Shown here one piece after another: positions 1 to 13,600 of a stretch of 64,000 nt of DNA. How positions within the stretch are numbered: the stretch's first letter is position 1; every line of letters starts with the position of its first letter. The translations under genes were made by a program, and so were the position numbers. The notes beneath the pieces are model-generated. The model did no database searches. It was not told the DNA's origin and was given only the letters and a program-made list of their open reading frames with translations. The DNA is from Opisthocomus hoazin. Lineage: Eukaryota > Chordata > Aves > Opisthocomiformes > Opisthocomidae. Location: the NCBI RefSeq assembly GCF_030867145.1, contig NC_134415.1, positions 17,462,417 through 17,526,416 on the forward strand, in the 5' to 3' direction.

Positions 1-3000
1 GAGGACAGATTAGCCAGCCAAGATGAGAGGAGCCTGAACCACAGCGTAGCAGGGTTTTGAGCCATGGTACAGCCCCTCTTGGCATGGTACGTTATGTTCA
101 GGGCACCATACGACTTGAAAGCGCTACCAACAGATTGGAGGGAGTTCCTGTAAAAAAGAGGCATAAACAAGACCTAGCTGTCTGGAGCTAAATCTGTATC
201 ACTTGGCAAGGCAGACAGTTTCGGGTAGGCGAAGGCAGCATGAAGGGGTTTGCTGATGTTCAAAGGCAAGGTTTGGTGATTGACTTTCCTGGGTGATCCT
301 CAAGAGGACAGTGTCATGAAATGGGCAGATTCCCTGACCTTCATGGAAGGTAGCACCCAAAAGCTCTTTTCCTTAGTGAAAACTGTGGATGAGAAAATAA
401 CCTCCAAAAAAGAGGAGGGGCTGTATGGCTTGGTCAAGGGAGGACTGTCAAGATGAAGTTGCGGAAATAAAGTGGCTTGGTTTCATCTGAAATGTGAAGA
501 TTTCCCTGATGCTGAGGTTCCTCAGCTTGCGGAGTGGTTTTTCCCAGGGAAGGGAATTCTTCAAATAACCTGGTTTCAAGCCTTTGAAATGAAGAAGCAG
601 CCCAGTACTGAGCCTTGGGAGGTAAGCAGGGGTCTCCAAAACATCTGTATCCCTTCAGAATCACCTTCTAGCAGGTTCAGGACGGAATGTTGGGAGGAAT
701 TCCCTTCCTCCTTTTAGGTGGGGAAGCCATGCTTCCTTCCCATTTTGCTCATGAAGTGAGCTGTGTACATCTCGGTTGTCTTTAGGAGAAAACCAAACCC
801 AAGTTTCTCGTGGATCCAGAGGCTCCCTGCTGTTACAGCGTACTTCCATCCCTGCCAGGCGCTGTCCCAGCGCAGATGAGTCGCTTGTGTGGTCAGCTGT
901 GCCTACAAGAGGAGCAGGGGTTCCCGAGCAGCGGGACGTACGCGAGCTGCCGCAAAACGGTGCTCTGAGCAGCGTGGGGCCAGGGGCTGGCCGTGGCAGG
1001 GACGGTGCCTGCCAGCACCGGAGCTGGGAGCTGATACACACAAAAAAAGGTGTGATGCCCTTCACTGGTTGATATATGAGGCCTGGTGCAAAGCCACCTG
1101 GAAGGGCTTTGGACCCAGGGCAAGAGTGCACTTAGTTTTTGCTTTGAAGAAGCCAAGCCTGCCAGATCAAAGCTTTGGAGGCCTGGTGTCTGCTTGGCTA
1201 GCTCCTACAGATGATGAAGCATGCAGGGAGCTTTGTACATTGACTGGAGGAGATGCAGAGGAGGTGGAGAGGTGCAGGGCTTTGGCAGGCCCTCCTCCTT
1301 CCTGGTGGTACAGGACTGATCCCTATTACCTGCTTGTCAGTGCTTTGCCCAGACCTGTTTGAAATGCACTGGTAGCACATTTGCTTCTTGATGCTTTTTC
1401 CCTTGGCCTGCAGATCGTGTTCCTCCTCACTGCATCCAGCCTGTCAGCACTTCTCCAGCCCTCAGCTGCCCGAAAGCCCCGTGCCCCAGGTCTGAAGCAT
1501 GGCACGGGGCAGCTTTCCCACTGCTCTGTCTGCAGCAAGAGTGCTATTTACCCCTTTCCTTTGCTGTGCTCTGGGAAAGGCTTTCAGCCAATTTGCAAGC
1601 CCCCTTCTCCCCGTCTCTCCTGCGTCTTTTCCCGGCTTGCTTGCCAAGAGTCGGACTGTTCTGCCCATGGTCTGTTTGTGGCTGCAGGTGGTTTGCACAG
1701 AGCTCTGCTGGGCTTCGCTGTTGAGATACAGGTAGCCTACGTGGCTTTTTGGGGGATGGAAAAGCTCCCTCCACCTTGGGTTCTAGCTGGTGCATGAGGG
1801 TCCCTGGGTGCCCAGCACAGGCAGGTCTGTGCTGCCCTGGCAGGCAAGGGCTCAGGGTGGCAAGTCCTCCGGGCTCAGGTCCCTGGCGTCACGGCATGGA
1901 TCACCCATGGTGCTTGGGAGACCCAGGGGACCCTAGACGAGCAGGTCTCCAAGGTACAGGCCATTCCCCCAGCACCCTCCGGGGCCAGGAACCAAAACGC
2001 ACATCACCTTCCTGAGCAACATATCCTAGAGAATTAGCAAATTGTGGGTTGGGTTTTTTTTTAATCTGCAAATCTCTAGTATCCTAACCCCAGACCTGCT
2101 GGTATCCGGCTGCCTGTCTCTGTGCCCCCAGCCTGTTGTGAGACTGTCACATTCCCGTAAATTAATAGGTCTCTACCGGAGCACAAGCTCGCTGTTTTAA
2201 TTACAGATGGGGTTATTCACATTTCCCGATGAGAGAACAAATGAACGTAGCTTGTGTGCTTGCGTCGTTCCAGCTGCAAGCACAGGCATATGCTTTATTG
2301 ATTTATATTTTTCTGCAGGCGTTCCTCAGGCCTCCTCCTCATGTCTGGCTGACATCAGTGGTGTGGCTGGAAGGACGCAGCTAGACACTTGCCCATGTCA
2401 GTGCGTCTGTAAGCCGGCTGTCCAGCTTCTGCATCACTCCTGCCCGAGTCCCAGCAGAGTGCCTTCTCTGTCTTCTTTCCTCCTGGTCCCAGGGGTTTGG
2501 CAGAGGATGCGAGTGGTGGGCGTGAGGGGCAGAGAGTCCAGGATGAGCTGTCGAGGAGAATGGGAAATGCTTCACTTGGGAGGGCCTGCAGTGCTATTTT
2601 TATTCCATGCTCAGGCCGTGCTGTGCTGTGGCAGAGTTCAGTGTGGGGCAGGCAGCCTCCTCAACGGGTGCCTCCTGGTCCCCTGCCCTGCAAGAGCCCC
2701 TTGGGCCTCTGCTGGTTGTCACCCCACTGCCCAGACTGTGGGGCTGACCCCGTGAGCATCGTGATGCGCACTCTCCGTGGCTGTCTCAGGCTGTGAGGAC
2801 TAAGGCTTGTCATCCTGGCCTTCCCAGCCTCATGCTGCCTTCTTCCCTCTTTCCTTCCGCAGTGGACAGGTGGGAGCGTGGACACTTGCTTGGCTCCCGT
2901 GTGGGTGCTCATCCAAGAGGGTAAAACCCAGCGAGCTGTGCTTACCCGCAGGCCAAGGCCAAAGGCAAGAGGAGGAGGAGAACCTCTGCCCTGCTGGGTC

Positions 3001-4860
3001 CACCAAGCCCTCGAGAGCAGCCGTTCCCGGGGCTGCGTTTGCGCAGGGCTTGGCAGCCGGGGGCTGCGCTGGAGGCTGCGCAGGGATGTGCTGTAGGGAC
3101 TTCGGCTGGGAAGCGGGACGCCTCTGCTCCTGACGGGCAGGGGTAGCAATGTGGGGCAGCACGGATGTGCTGGTCCTGCTGGGGACAGGGAGGCTGCGGT
3201 GCAGGGCAGGGAGCCGGCTTCTCCAAGGGTAGGGGAGGCAGGGGGACTGCCGTTCCTCCCTCTCCGCTTCCTGCTGCTCATAGAGAAGGGGATGGAGTCC
3301 CGTATTGCTGAGTAAGAGCCGTAAATGCCTTTTGGCAAGTCTTTCTGTGCTGTCCTTGCTGTTCTGGGGAAGCCAGCATTAAATGTGCAGAGTGCTGGAG
3401 GGGTAGGCTCCAGGGCTTGTGTGGGACCTCGTGTCGTGTCCTGCTCTTTCTGCCTCCTTGGCCCAGCTGCGTGCTGTGGTGGAAGCCGTCCGTGCTTGCA
3501 GTCAGGAAATAGCTTGGGTGCCTCGGGCTGGTTGGCATCGCAGCCCAGGCGGAGGCAATCTCGCCCTGTCCTGCAGCCAGTGAGGGCAAGGAGGGACAAG
3601 GAAAGGTGCCTTTAACCACATCCCCCTCCCAGTACGGCACAGCCTGCGTGATCACAGGGGCTCTCTCACCTGCTGTAGCAGCGTAGGTGTAAAGAGGTAT
3701 CCAGGGTCCTTCCCCAGAAGCAGGCAGTGGCATCTGAACAGAAAGCTGTGCAAAATCATCTCTGCTGTGGGTGGAGGAGGGCATCAGGTGTGTGTCTGGG
3801 GAGGGGGGTGGTTGCTGCTGGAGAAGTCCTCTTCCCCCTCCTGTGCTGCTGGAGGGAGTTTCCTTTCTGTAATCGGGAAGGATGCTGCTGTGCTGCGAGA
3901 CTGTGCTTGCTGCGAGCGCCGCCGTTCCTCCCCACCTGTGCTTTGCTTGAAACGCTGCACCCAACGTCGGCTGCCTCCGGCACTAGCCATGCGCCTTGCA
4001 GCACAGGACACGTTTCGGCGTGCCCTGCCTGGTCAAGGGTGGGGACAGAGGGTTCCCTGGAGTGGCTGTGGAGACCTAGGTGCAAACGGAGTGTGAAGAC
4101 AGAGGTATTGCCAGACCCATGGGTTGCGCTGTGCCTGGTAAGAACAGCCAGCCTCCTGCTCAGCTGATAAGCTCCTGGGGAAGGCCTTCAGATAAAGGGT
4201 GCTAGGTAAGCACTATCAGTTGAGCCTGCAGAGATGGTCACCGAGGTTTCCTTAGTTCCCTAATTCGTGTTGTAACCCCAGAAGAAGCTGGACACCTCGG
4301 TGTGTCTGAAGTGATGTAATGGCAGGTCGCCTCTAGCCTGCTGACAGATGTGTCTGCAGCTGGGGGAGCTGGAAGGGCAGAAGTGCTGGGGACATCCCTG
4401 CAAGCTCTCCCAGCCTTCCCACGCACCAGAAGCACCTCTGTCTCCATGGGGAGCCCTTTCTTGTGCTCACCAGCTGGGCGGGAGGTTGCAGACCCTAGGG
4501 ATGGTGCTGACTGCTGCTGTGCCACCTGGCTGGGCTGATGAAAAGCCAGTGTAACCCTTGGGCATATGCCACAGCTTTTCCATTACTGGCTGTCCTGGCG
4601 AGGTTAGTGGGGAGGCTGGGAAGGCTTATTCCTGGTCCCTTCTAGTCCATCCTCTAGGCTTTAGAAAAACAAATACATCTCTGGGACCTGTCTCTGTGAA
4701 ATGTGGCTTATATTACCCATAGGCTTGCAAAGTTTGTCTTGAACACGTAATGGTTTGTATAAATAATGATTATGGTAAGGTCGTGGGCAATGTGAGCATA
4801 TAAGCCTTGTTTCTTTTAGAAAGACGACTGGAAAATGGGGCTATAAAACATGCAAGAATG
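1..4860. other. Upstream non-coding sequence
   Basis: I see no exon I can support here. The open frames are short, lack family motifs and overlap on both strands. The stretch lies 5' of the first coding exon of TMEM63B, so it is either intergenic or an intron downstream of a non-coding first exon; vertebrate TMEM63B genes commonly have 5' UTR exons. There is no CpG island, so the promoter is probably further upstream, outside the window. MRPL14, the human upstream neighbour, was not recognised. Confidence 0.5.
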
Positions 4861-4889
4861 AGGTAAACTGTTTGGTCTCTGCAGAGGAA

Positions 4890-5680
4890 AAATCATACTT
4901 CCCTGATCTGTTGCAAGTCTTTCAGTACTTCAGTAAAATAACAGGTAATATTCAGCCAGCTTGTGTGATTTTCTTGGATGTTCAGAAAACCTCTGAAATT
5001 CCTCACAAAGCTCTGTTAAGAAAACTGTCCACTGGAGGAGACTTAGAATCCTAGATCAAAAACTGGCCAAGGGTCCACAAAGCAAGCATGGGAGTGAATG
5101 AGCAATTTCAATATGATTAGCAGGGGGGTGAGGTCCTTTGCTGTTAATGACCTGGAAAAGATGGTGTGCAGTGAAGTACCCAAGATCTCTGGATACCCTG
5201 GAGTTGTTCAGACTTGTCAAGACGCAGTGACTCCAAAGTGACACCGTGTGAAGCAAACTGGTGTGAGGCAAGGAAAAAGCGGGTACTGAGAAGTGTACAG
5301 CTGGGTGTACTGGAAGGAATGATTTGTTCTGGGACGTGGCTGGCTTCTAAACACCTCAGCTACTCAGGGCAGCAGCATTGTGGGCTGGTTACTGAGATGG
5401 TTTTCCTCAGTACTCAAGGATGCCATCAGAGAAGTAAATCATGCTCAGCCGCACGAGGAGCAGTGTAAGGAGAGATGCTGAGAGCATCAGGATGCTGTTC
5501 TGGCAGTCAAGGTCATTTCCCTACCCGGGATAGTGTATGCGGTTCTGGTCACCTCTCTGTAGGGTCAAAAGAGGAGATATATTGGGGATGTGCGGTCAGA
5601 GTGGTTAGAGCTGGAAGACACCTCGTGTCACAGGAAGGAGAGGGCACTTAACAGCAGTGAGCTTAGTAGGTCTAGAAAAA
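4890..5680 (+). repeat. Old, degraded CR1-like LINE fragment
   Basis: The stretch around 5130-5250 resembles the reverse-transcriptase region of avian CR1 (a 'taatgacctgga' core, then an aspartate-rich segment). The stretch near 5530-5560 resembles the CR1 'tactgtgtccagttctgg' segment in the same order and orientation. Many substitutions and indels break the frame, so the copy is ancient. The boundaries are approximate, and the call rests on remembered CR1 consensus. Confidence 0.4.
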
Positions 5681-5689
5681 GCAAAGGCT

Positions 5690-7641
5690 TTTATTCTTTG
5701 CCTTTTCTTACTATGCAAGGAGACCTGAAGGCTGTGGAGTTGCAGTGGGATCGTAGCCATTTACTTGACATCTGGAACTCGTTGCTGTAAGATATCATTT
5801 ACAACCTAAAAGTTTACAAGATTCCCAAAAAGAGGAATGAGGGAGATTTCTCTTTGCAATGAGTCCATCTAGGCTGGTACTTCAGAGGTAAAAATAGAGG
5901 GGTTATAACTGTTCACGCTCGAAAGCCCGTGGCTTTCCTTTAAGTCTCATCCCGTCATTTCTTCCCATCTCTCCCCTGGAGCTTCGGAGTCTCCCGTTAG
6001 TTCAGCTGGGGTGAATTATCCTGCCTGGCTCCCCAGTTGGTTCCCAGCTGCCGTCTCATGGCTTGGCTTTCTTCTACTGCTTTTCCACTCCCTTTTTCTG
6101 CTCCCAGCAGCCCTGCTCCAGCTCTGTATCTATGAATATTTCTTAACAGAGGTATTAGTGGCTTTTCCAGTTTGGCTGACCCTCTCAATGCCTGTAGCCA
6201 GCCGGGCTTTTGCTCGTGGCCGTGCCCTTTGTTGTCGGTGCTTCGGCTGGTTTGCAGCTGTGCGTCCGTCCCAGCTGATCCAGGAGGGATCACTTTGGAG
6301 CGGAGCTCTCTAGGACAGCACAGTGAATGGTTTGGTGGTCATTACCCAGCCAGCGTTGTGCTGTGATGCTAATAAATCCCTGCAGCCAGGCGGGTGATGC
6401 CGGGATGTACCCGTGAGCTGGAGGGAAGAGCCTTGCACCCTCTCTGCTACTGTCACCATCCAAAGCAGGGCTGGTGGCAGGAGGCTGAAACCAGCACAGG
6501 GCATGGTGGTGGCTTTCCCGTGCTTTGGGTGAGTGGTGGCTCTTTTGTCCAGCCCACCAGGATGGCATTTCTGGGCTTGGGTAAGCAGCCCCTGAGCATT
6601 GCTCAGAAGTGGTGCTATGCCAGCCAGCCTTTCTGCATGGTGGTTGTGAAGGATTTGGGGTGGTTGGTGGGTGCTGGGTAAGAGGGGTGGTTCAGGGATT
6701 GGCAGCCTGGGTTAGATCTCATCTGTTATCGCTGCTTCCTTCTGCAGCTGATGGGGTTTTCTCTTCCCTGTTCCACAAAGCTGTTGTATTTCTGCTGTCA
6801 ATTTGTCATTTCTAGACATGGTCTAGTGATGCTCAATTTGCATTTATCCGTTGCTAGCGTGGTCTTCTGTGTATTACCCATGGAGCTGCTCTGCACAGGA
6901 GGAAGACCTTCCCGTGTCCAAGCAGTGATGCTGCAGTGACACTGACCCGAACCCAGCTGCGGGTCTTGTAGCAATTCAGGGAGGGCGCTGAAATAAAAAA
7001 TATTTCACCAGCTGAATAGTAGAGCCTAAGCTTCCTCTCTGCCCTCTGCGTAGTTGCGTCTGAATGCATCCAAGTCAGAGGAAGGAAAGAAAACAAGCCG
7101 GGGGTGCAACGGGTCCCTGCTGGGGCCCGCAGTGAGCAGGGGGTGGTGTTTCAGCCTCATAAAGCTCGTGGTGCAAGCCGGGCGAAGGAAATGGTGGGAT
7201 CATGATGCAGCAGCTGTCCTGTAGCAGTCTGTTTCCACCGTCCAGACATGACTTCATGTCCCACCACCCCACCCTGTCATTCTTTACTGTGCCTAAGTGT
7301 TCTCCCTGCCAAGGGGAAGGGGCCGAGGCACCGAGTCCTCAGGAGGAGTAGTCGGGGAGAAGGAGGTGCTCCAAAATGGCGTGAGAGGGCAGGAACAGGG
7401 AAGGGAGCTTGGGACTGTGTGTGCTGGGACCACAGCTGCTGAAGCACCCAGGCTCTTCCAGCACCCTCCCAAACTCAGCAGGCTTCTCCAGATGACGTTG
7501 TCCCTGGACACTGGTTCCGAGGGAAATCCTGTAGTGCAGAGGAGCCGGAGGCAGCAGGCGAGGTCGGCCTCTAACCCCAGCGGGGCTATGCTGTCGTCCA
7601 GCTGGCATGTGTCTAACCAGGCCTTTCTCTCCTTTCCCCAG
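5690..7641. other. Non-coding sequence 5' of TMEM63B coding exon 1
   Basis: No coding exon is recognised. The interval ends in a polypyrimidine tract and AG at 7640-7641, which is the acceptor of the first coding exon. This shows that at least one non-coding exon lies upstream, but I cannot place it. Confidence 0.5.
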
Positions 7642-7663
7642 GGAAGACGATGAAGCTGTAGAG

Positions 7664-10600
7664 ATGCTTCCCTACGTGATCGCCACGCTGGGCTCAGCAG
7701 GGGCCGCCTGCAAAGCCTCCACATGCAACAACAGCACCAAGGACTACTGCTACAGCGCCCGCATCCGCAGCACTGTGCTGCAGGGGCTGCCCTTCGGCGG
7801 GGTGCCCACCGTGCTAGCCCTCGATTTTATGTGCTTTCTCGTAAGTCTATCTACCCTTGCTTCAGCACCTTCTCCCCTAATTAGCCATGAAGAGAGGGCT
7901 GTGGTCAGGTGATTAGAGTTGGGGGCCCCAAACGCCATCCTGGACTTTGCAGCTGGCTGACTTCTTGTCCCTTAGCTGCTGCGGGCTTAGCCACTATTGA
8001 CTTAACTCTGATACCACTGCGTTGAGACCATGGAAGGGTGTTGCAAATTTTTCTAAGGACCTGGGTCAGGTTAGGTCAGTCCTGCACGCCAAGGCTCCCA
8101 CTGATGGTGCCAAATCCCTGCAGCTTTACCCACTCAAAGGCTCTGTGTGTTCCTCCTTAGGAACTGCAGGACCACAGATGCTGTAGCCTAAATCTCACTT
8201 CCTTGGCACCCGAGGGCCTTTTGATCCTGTGGCTAACTTAGCTACTGTGTGTTGCATCCTGGACCTCTGCCTCCCACAGCAATCCAGATAGTCTGATTTT
8301 GACAGCCCTGGGAAACTTGTGCTGTCCCCTGGCCTCAGTGTGTTGTTAGCTGAGCAGTCTGTCCCTTCCTCCCCTCCCTGTCCCTGTGCCTATGCACGCA
8401 GTGGACAAGGACAGAGCTGGACAATGCCTCACCTCACAGCTTCTCCTTTGCTCTCTTCCAGGCACTGTTGTTTGTCTTTTCAATTTTGCGTAAAGTTGCT
8501 TGGGACTATGGACGCCTGGCCCTGGTGACCGATGCTGACAGGTAAGCAGGGAGAGGGGCAGGAAAACAAGGCCCAAGAGGTACCTGTCTTTGCTGTGGGG
8601 CAGAAGTGGTAAATCGCTTTGTGTGTGTTGGAGGCAGCTGGAGTGGAGACGCGAGCATGCTAGTTGTATCCCCTGAGCTCCAGGAACAGCAAAAATCCCT
8701 GCTTACCAGCTTTTTTATTGCAGCATCCTTGTCCCAGCACAGGGGATTGTCTCCGCTGGCTCCATATCACTTATGGTCCCTACAGTGACAGAGATGTGCA
8801 GGGGCCTTTACAGAGGAGCAGCAGTTGGAGGGCAGGGAGCAGAGAGGAAAAGAGGTCACAGGAAGGGTGAGGGCTGCCACGATGAAGGCTTTGTTGAGCC
8901 TCTGAAGGTGTCTTTTGTGGCTCTGCTGGATGCAGTTCACATTCAGAGCATTTGAAAGTGGTATACTGCATTTCCAGGTGCGGTACTGCTGTGCTGATGT
9001 GAGTTTAGCTTGTATCCCAAGTGCTGATGAGTTGGTTTGGATCCTTCCTGTCCAGTGCATTTGTGGGCTACAGTGTCTGTCAGCAAAAGCTAGGGCCTGC
9101 TGGGGATGGAAGCTCCTCAGCAGAGTGAGATGCTATGCTCATTTTTGCTGCCAGCAGCAGGAAGGACAACGATTGTTTTCTTCCAGTGCAGAGCAAGGAA
9201 CTCTCCTTGATTAAGCTAGAGAGGTTGTGCGGGTAGTCTGCCTCTTTCCAGGGATGGTTTACTGTGCCCGTGGAGCTTTGTCATGTGCTGGAGGCAAAGG
9301 GTGGCTTCTGAAGGCTGGCTGTGGCAGGTGGTTCTTCTCCTTGGTCAGCTCCACGCGCTTATCACGTCCAAAGGCTTGTATGGAGTTGAGCTCCACCCTC
9401 TTTGGTTCCTTTCATGCTGTAAACTCGGGCAAGCTGCTCTTGAGTGCTCCGTGCGTGACAGTGGAAAAAAGTAAGAGTTGCTTTCTTCCAGCACCAAACC
9501 AGGAACTCTCTTGGTTTAGCTAAGCGGTCCTGGACAGCATTAGATAAGCAGCTGCGTTCCTGTGGCTCCTCTACTTCCTTTCCTGGCCTGGCAGGGGTAA
9601 TCGTCAAGACGGGGGCCTCGAGGGAAAGCGAAAAGAAGGGAATAGCTGGGTGAGACCTTACTGGGGAGAGGGCAGCAGGTCCTCAGGGTTAAGCTGTCTG
9701 GACCCACACGCAGGCTGGTGGCCACAGGGGCTGCACAGCTCTGGCGTTCAGTGGCTGGTCCTTCTTCGAGGTGATGCTTGAGCACCATGGGAGCAGTGGC
9801 TGTAGGCAGAAAGGCAGAGGGGTGCCAGCTGCTTGGCAAGGGAGAGCTGGTAAGTGCAGGGAGAGGGACAGCGTGGCTGTGGTAAGGTCTGTGGATCACC
9901 AGGGTCGAGATCCCAGGGAGGAGCCCCTGCTGCTTGGCCCATCTGTGGGGTGAGATGACCCTTTTGGGAGGGTGGGGTGTGAGTGTGTTGGCTGCCTGTG
10001 TGGGGAGGAGGCATGGAAGGGGAGCTCAGATGCCAGCTGGGCAGCCCCGGCAGGCTGTCCTGCCTGGCTCCATCTTTCAGGAGCTCGCTGGGACGCCTAC
10101 AGTGTGGCTCCAGGCCACCTTCACGGTGAAGCTAGCTGCTCGTTAGCTGGCACCAAAGCACTCTGCCCCTGGGCCAGCAGGGGTACAGAGTGTTGTGGCC
10201 TGGGGCAGCACTGGGCTCTGGAAGGAAGGTCTTCTCCAGCCTGACCGTTGGCAGGTTTCTCTTCCTCAGGACAGTGTGGAGCCCTGTTGAGCACATAGCT
10301 GCCCGCAACAGAGGAGACCCAGCGCCTGCTCCCATGGTTGTAACCTCTCCTTTTGTGTTTCTGTGCCCCCAGGCGCCGACGCTGGCAGACGGAGCGAGAG
10401 GAGCGGGAATAGTATGTCGTTTTTCCAGGGACTTGTTTCTTCTCTCTTTCTTGCTGACACTCTCTCACTTTCTCCTTTTCTCTTACAGTTTTCTCTCTTG
10501 CTTCTGAACTAATCTAAGTGGCTGGAAGTTTGGGCTTGAATTTGTGCCTCTTGGTGGATTCGTGCTCTTCTTTCTGTCCCCTTTGTGTCAGCCACTACCA

Positions 10601-13600
10601 CAGCTGGATGCACCCTGAGTTTCCCCTCGTAGGCCTTAAATGCTCCCTGAGGGCAGCAGTGCCGAGGAGCCCCCAGTCCTGGCCAAGGCAGAGGGTGCCA
10701 CGTCACATACCCTGCTCTACCTGCCCACGTCCAGCTGTCCTGCCTGATGGTGAAGAAGATAAACCTGGTTGTCTGAGTCCACAGCACGCTCAGGTCGCGC
10801 AGGTGCAGGGCAGCCTCTTTTATCTGATCCTTCTCGTGCCAGGGTGCCACGAGGGCTGCTCGCACGCCGGCTGCAAGGGCAGGCGGGTGCATGGAGAGGA
10901 TCTGGCAGGCAGTTACAAGACTTGCCTCTCTTTCCTTCACCCCATGAGGCTGCCACAACCAGGGCAAGTGTTGGCCCTTGTCCCTTGCCACCTGCGCTTG
11001 GCTGGCAGCATGCCTGGGAAGGCAACACCTTTGTCCTTTCTCTCTGCCCCTGGAGAAGCGAACTTCCTCCCTCAGCACTGCTGAGGGCATCCTCCGACAC
11101 CTTGGCCTGGTGTTGCCCATTAAGCATCGCCATGGACCCTCCCTCGCTGCTCTTTGCTCTTTTTTGCTGCTTTTATATCTAAGAAAAGAGCATCCCCCCG
11201 TACCTTGCTGACTGGCTGGGTGGTGTACACTGGAGAGGAGACAGCCAGCAGTGCAGAGCCTGCAGTGGTTGCTCCAGCCAGGCTAACGCGTGTCTGCGGC
11301 CAGGGCAGCAGGCTGCTACTCAAACTCCATCGCTTGCAATGCAGGAGCTTGCTACTGTCTTGAGAGGGTACGGGGATGCTCCTGTTTTTGTGGTTGCTCC
11401 TTGCCGCCAAAGGAGCAGAGCAACTGGAGTTGTGAAAACAGGTGGTGGTGGCTGTGGTACCTGGCACAGAGGGGACTCCTCACTCATGCTTGAGTGCTTC
11501 ACTACTGGTTGGCCCTGCTTCGAGTGTGTCTGGCAACTTTTCACTGCTAACAACCTTGTGGGGGGAGTAAGGCAGAGGTAGCAGAACTGTCATGCTCTGA
11601 GCCTTTTCAGGGTGGCCACCTCAGTTATCCTCATGAGCACTTGTCTTTCTCCAGGGGGCTGCTTCTTCCTGCTCCTGTTCTTCATCTGGGCTTCCTGGAG
11701 CTCTCTGCTGACCCCCCCGAAACCTACTGCTTGAGCTGGAGTGGTGTTGGTAGCCAGAAACTTCCAAAAGCCTGGGGACCTCAGCAAGGAAACCTTGTCC
11801 TGGCTGTGCTCTTCTAAGGCTGGTGGCACCCTCCCATCCCAGCTGTTCTCTGTGCTGGGGTGGTGTCAGGAGGTGAATTAGGGACATGCGTGTGCTGCCT
11901 AGTGCTCACAGCCCTTGAATGTGCAGCATCGCTCTTGGTGCGGCGGGCATCCTCCTGACGTGTCCCTCTGCCTGAGAACCAGCAAGTGGCATTGTCCTGC
12001 TCCTTGCCTGGGCTTGCGGAAGCCATCGGCACTCTGAATTGGTGACTCGGTCTGCTCCGGGAGGTCGTGGCAACCTACCCGCACCTCTGTGTGTAAGGGC
12101 AGTGATCAGAGCCCTGCGGGGCTTGCCACCCACACAGCCACCTCCTGCCTTGCGCCACAGCAAGCCCTTTCCACAGCATGCCTGGCCTCCCCTCCTGGAG
12201 CCTGAGGCTAGCCATGCCTCACACCCTGTCCCTCTCCCTCGCTGGAAGGGCAAGCACCAAACGTGGGGTAGTGGGCGTGGAGAAGGCCTCTTGGGTCCCA
12301 TCATTAATCCTGCAGTTCAGGGCAACCTTGCCTCCACCTGCTTTCTTAGTGCTTTGCTTTAGAAAGCCTCCAGGTGCAGGTACGGTTGGAGCTCCCTCTT
12401 CTGCTTCCCATCTTCACCAAGGTTTGGCACCCTCTGTCTTCTCAGCATCGCCGGTCATCCCAGTTATGATCTCCGCATCCTGCTGGATGGAGTGGAGTTA
12501 GCCTGGTCATCTCGTAACATGGCACTCTTCTCAGCTTTTCCCTCGAGTACTGCTTGTGCTCTGCCCTCTGCTTTTCCCGTACCCGGGAGCCAAAAGCACA
12601 CCCTGTCATCGTGCTGGACTCTCCTCAGGGCTGTGGACAGCAGAAGCACCCTTGCTCCCTGCGCCCAGCTGCAAGGCCTCTGGTGTTTTAAAGGGCTGAA
12701 GGTCCAAGAGCTTGGTCGAAGCTCACTCTGTCCCTCTGGCAGAGCAGGGTGTTGGGCTGCACAGCCGCAAGGCTGCACACCACTGTCTCATCTGCACTCC
12801 CGTAGTCCCATGACCTTCAGCTAATCTGCTTTCCCCTCGCTCCACTGCTTCCAGCTAGGGACTCAGCAGGTGCTGCTCTGCTCTGAGGGAGGCCACGTGT
12901 CCCATCGTCTTTCCTTTGACAGGGTCACGAGGGTATTTGCTTGTTCTCCTTCCCATAGTGTCATCCACCTCGTTTCTAGCACTTGTCTGTCAGCTGCTGC
13001 TTCTCTGGGTTCTTGTCCATCTGATCCTCCTTGAGCCTGTGCTGGTTACAGGGAGACCATGTTTTCATCTGTTTTTTTTTCCTTTGCTTCTAGCCTGCAG
13101 ATCAGCCATGTCTCTTCTTGCACCTCCAAAATCCCAGCCTGCTGTTGTCATCGTGCAAGTGCTATTTAATTTAGGTCTCTGGACTATTTTCTTGTCTCCA
13201 TTGCCAGCTGCCCACTGCCTCCACTTGCAGTGGGGGCTATTGTCTGCCCTGGATGCTTCTGCTACAGGTTCTTCAAGCTCCCACCCTGCACCTCGAGTAA
13301 AGCGGTCTGGGGTATTTACCCCTCTCGCTTTCCTGTCCTTTAGCCTGCGGTCATTCACTTCTAGCTGCCTGCCCCACTCCTGCTGGAGGGATTTCCAGGC
13401 AGGAGGCCTAGCTGAGGCTGTGGAGCAGGTTGGGCTCAGCCCAGCTCCAGGCAGCACAGCCGCTGGGGCTCAGCTGCATTCCTCCTCCTGGGTTTCCCTG
13501 CACTGAGGTACTAAGGGCGAGGAGGCCTGGCGTAGCAGTATGCAGCCCACCAGATTCCCAGCCTTCCCCTTCCCTAGGGTGAATGCGGTCCCCCGGGATG

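Noticed and set aside
1-7641. Search for MRPL14 or a promoter island upstream of TMEM63B
   Set aside because: No matching exon or CpG island is visible.
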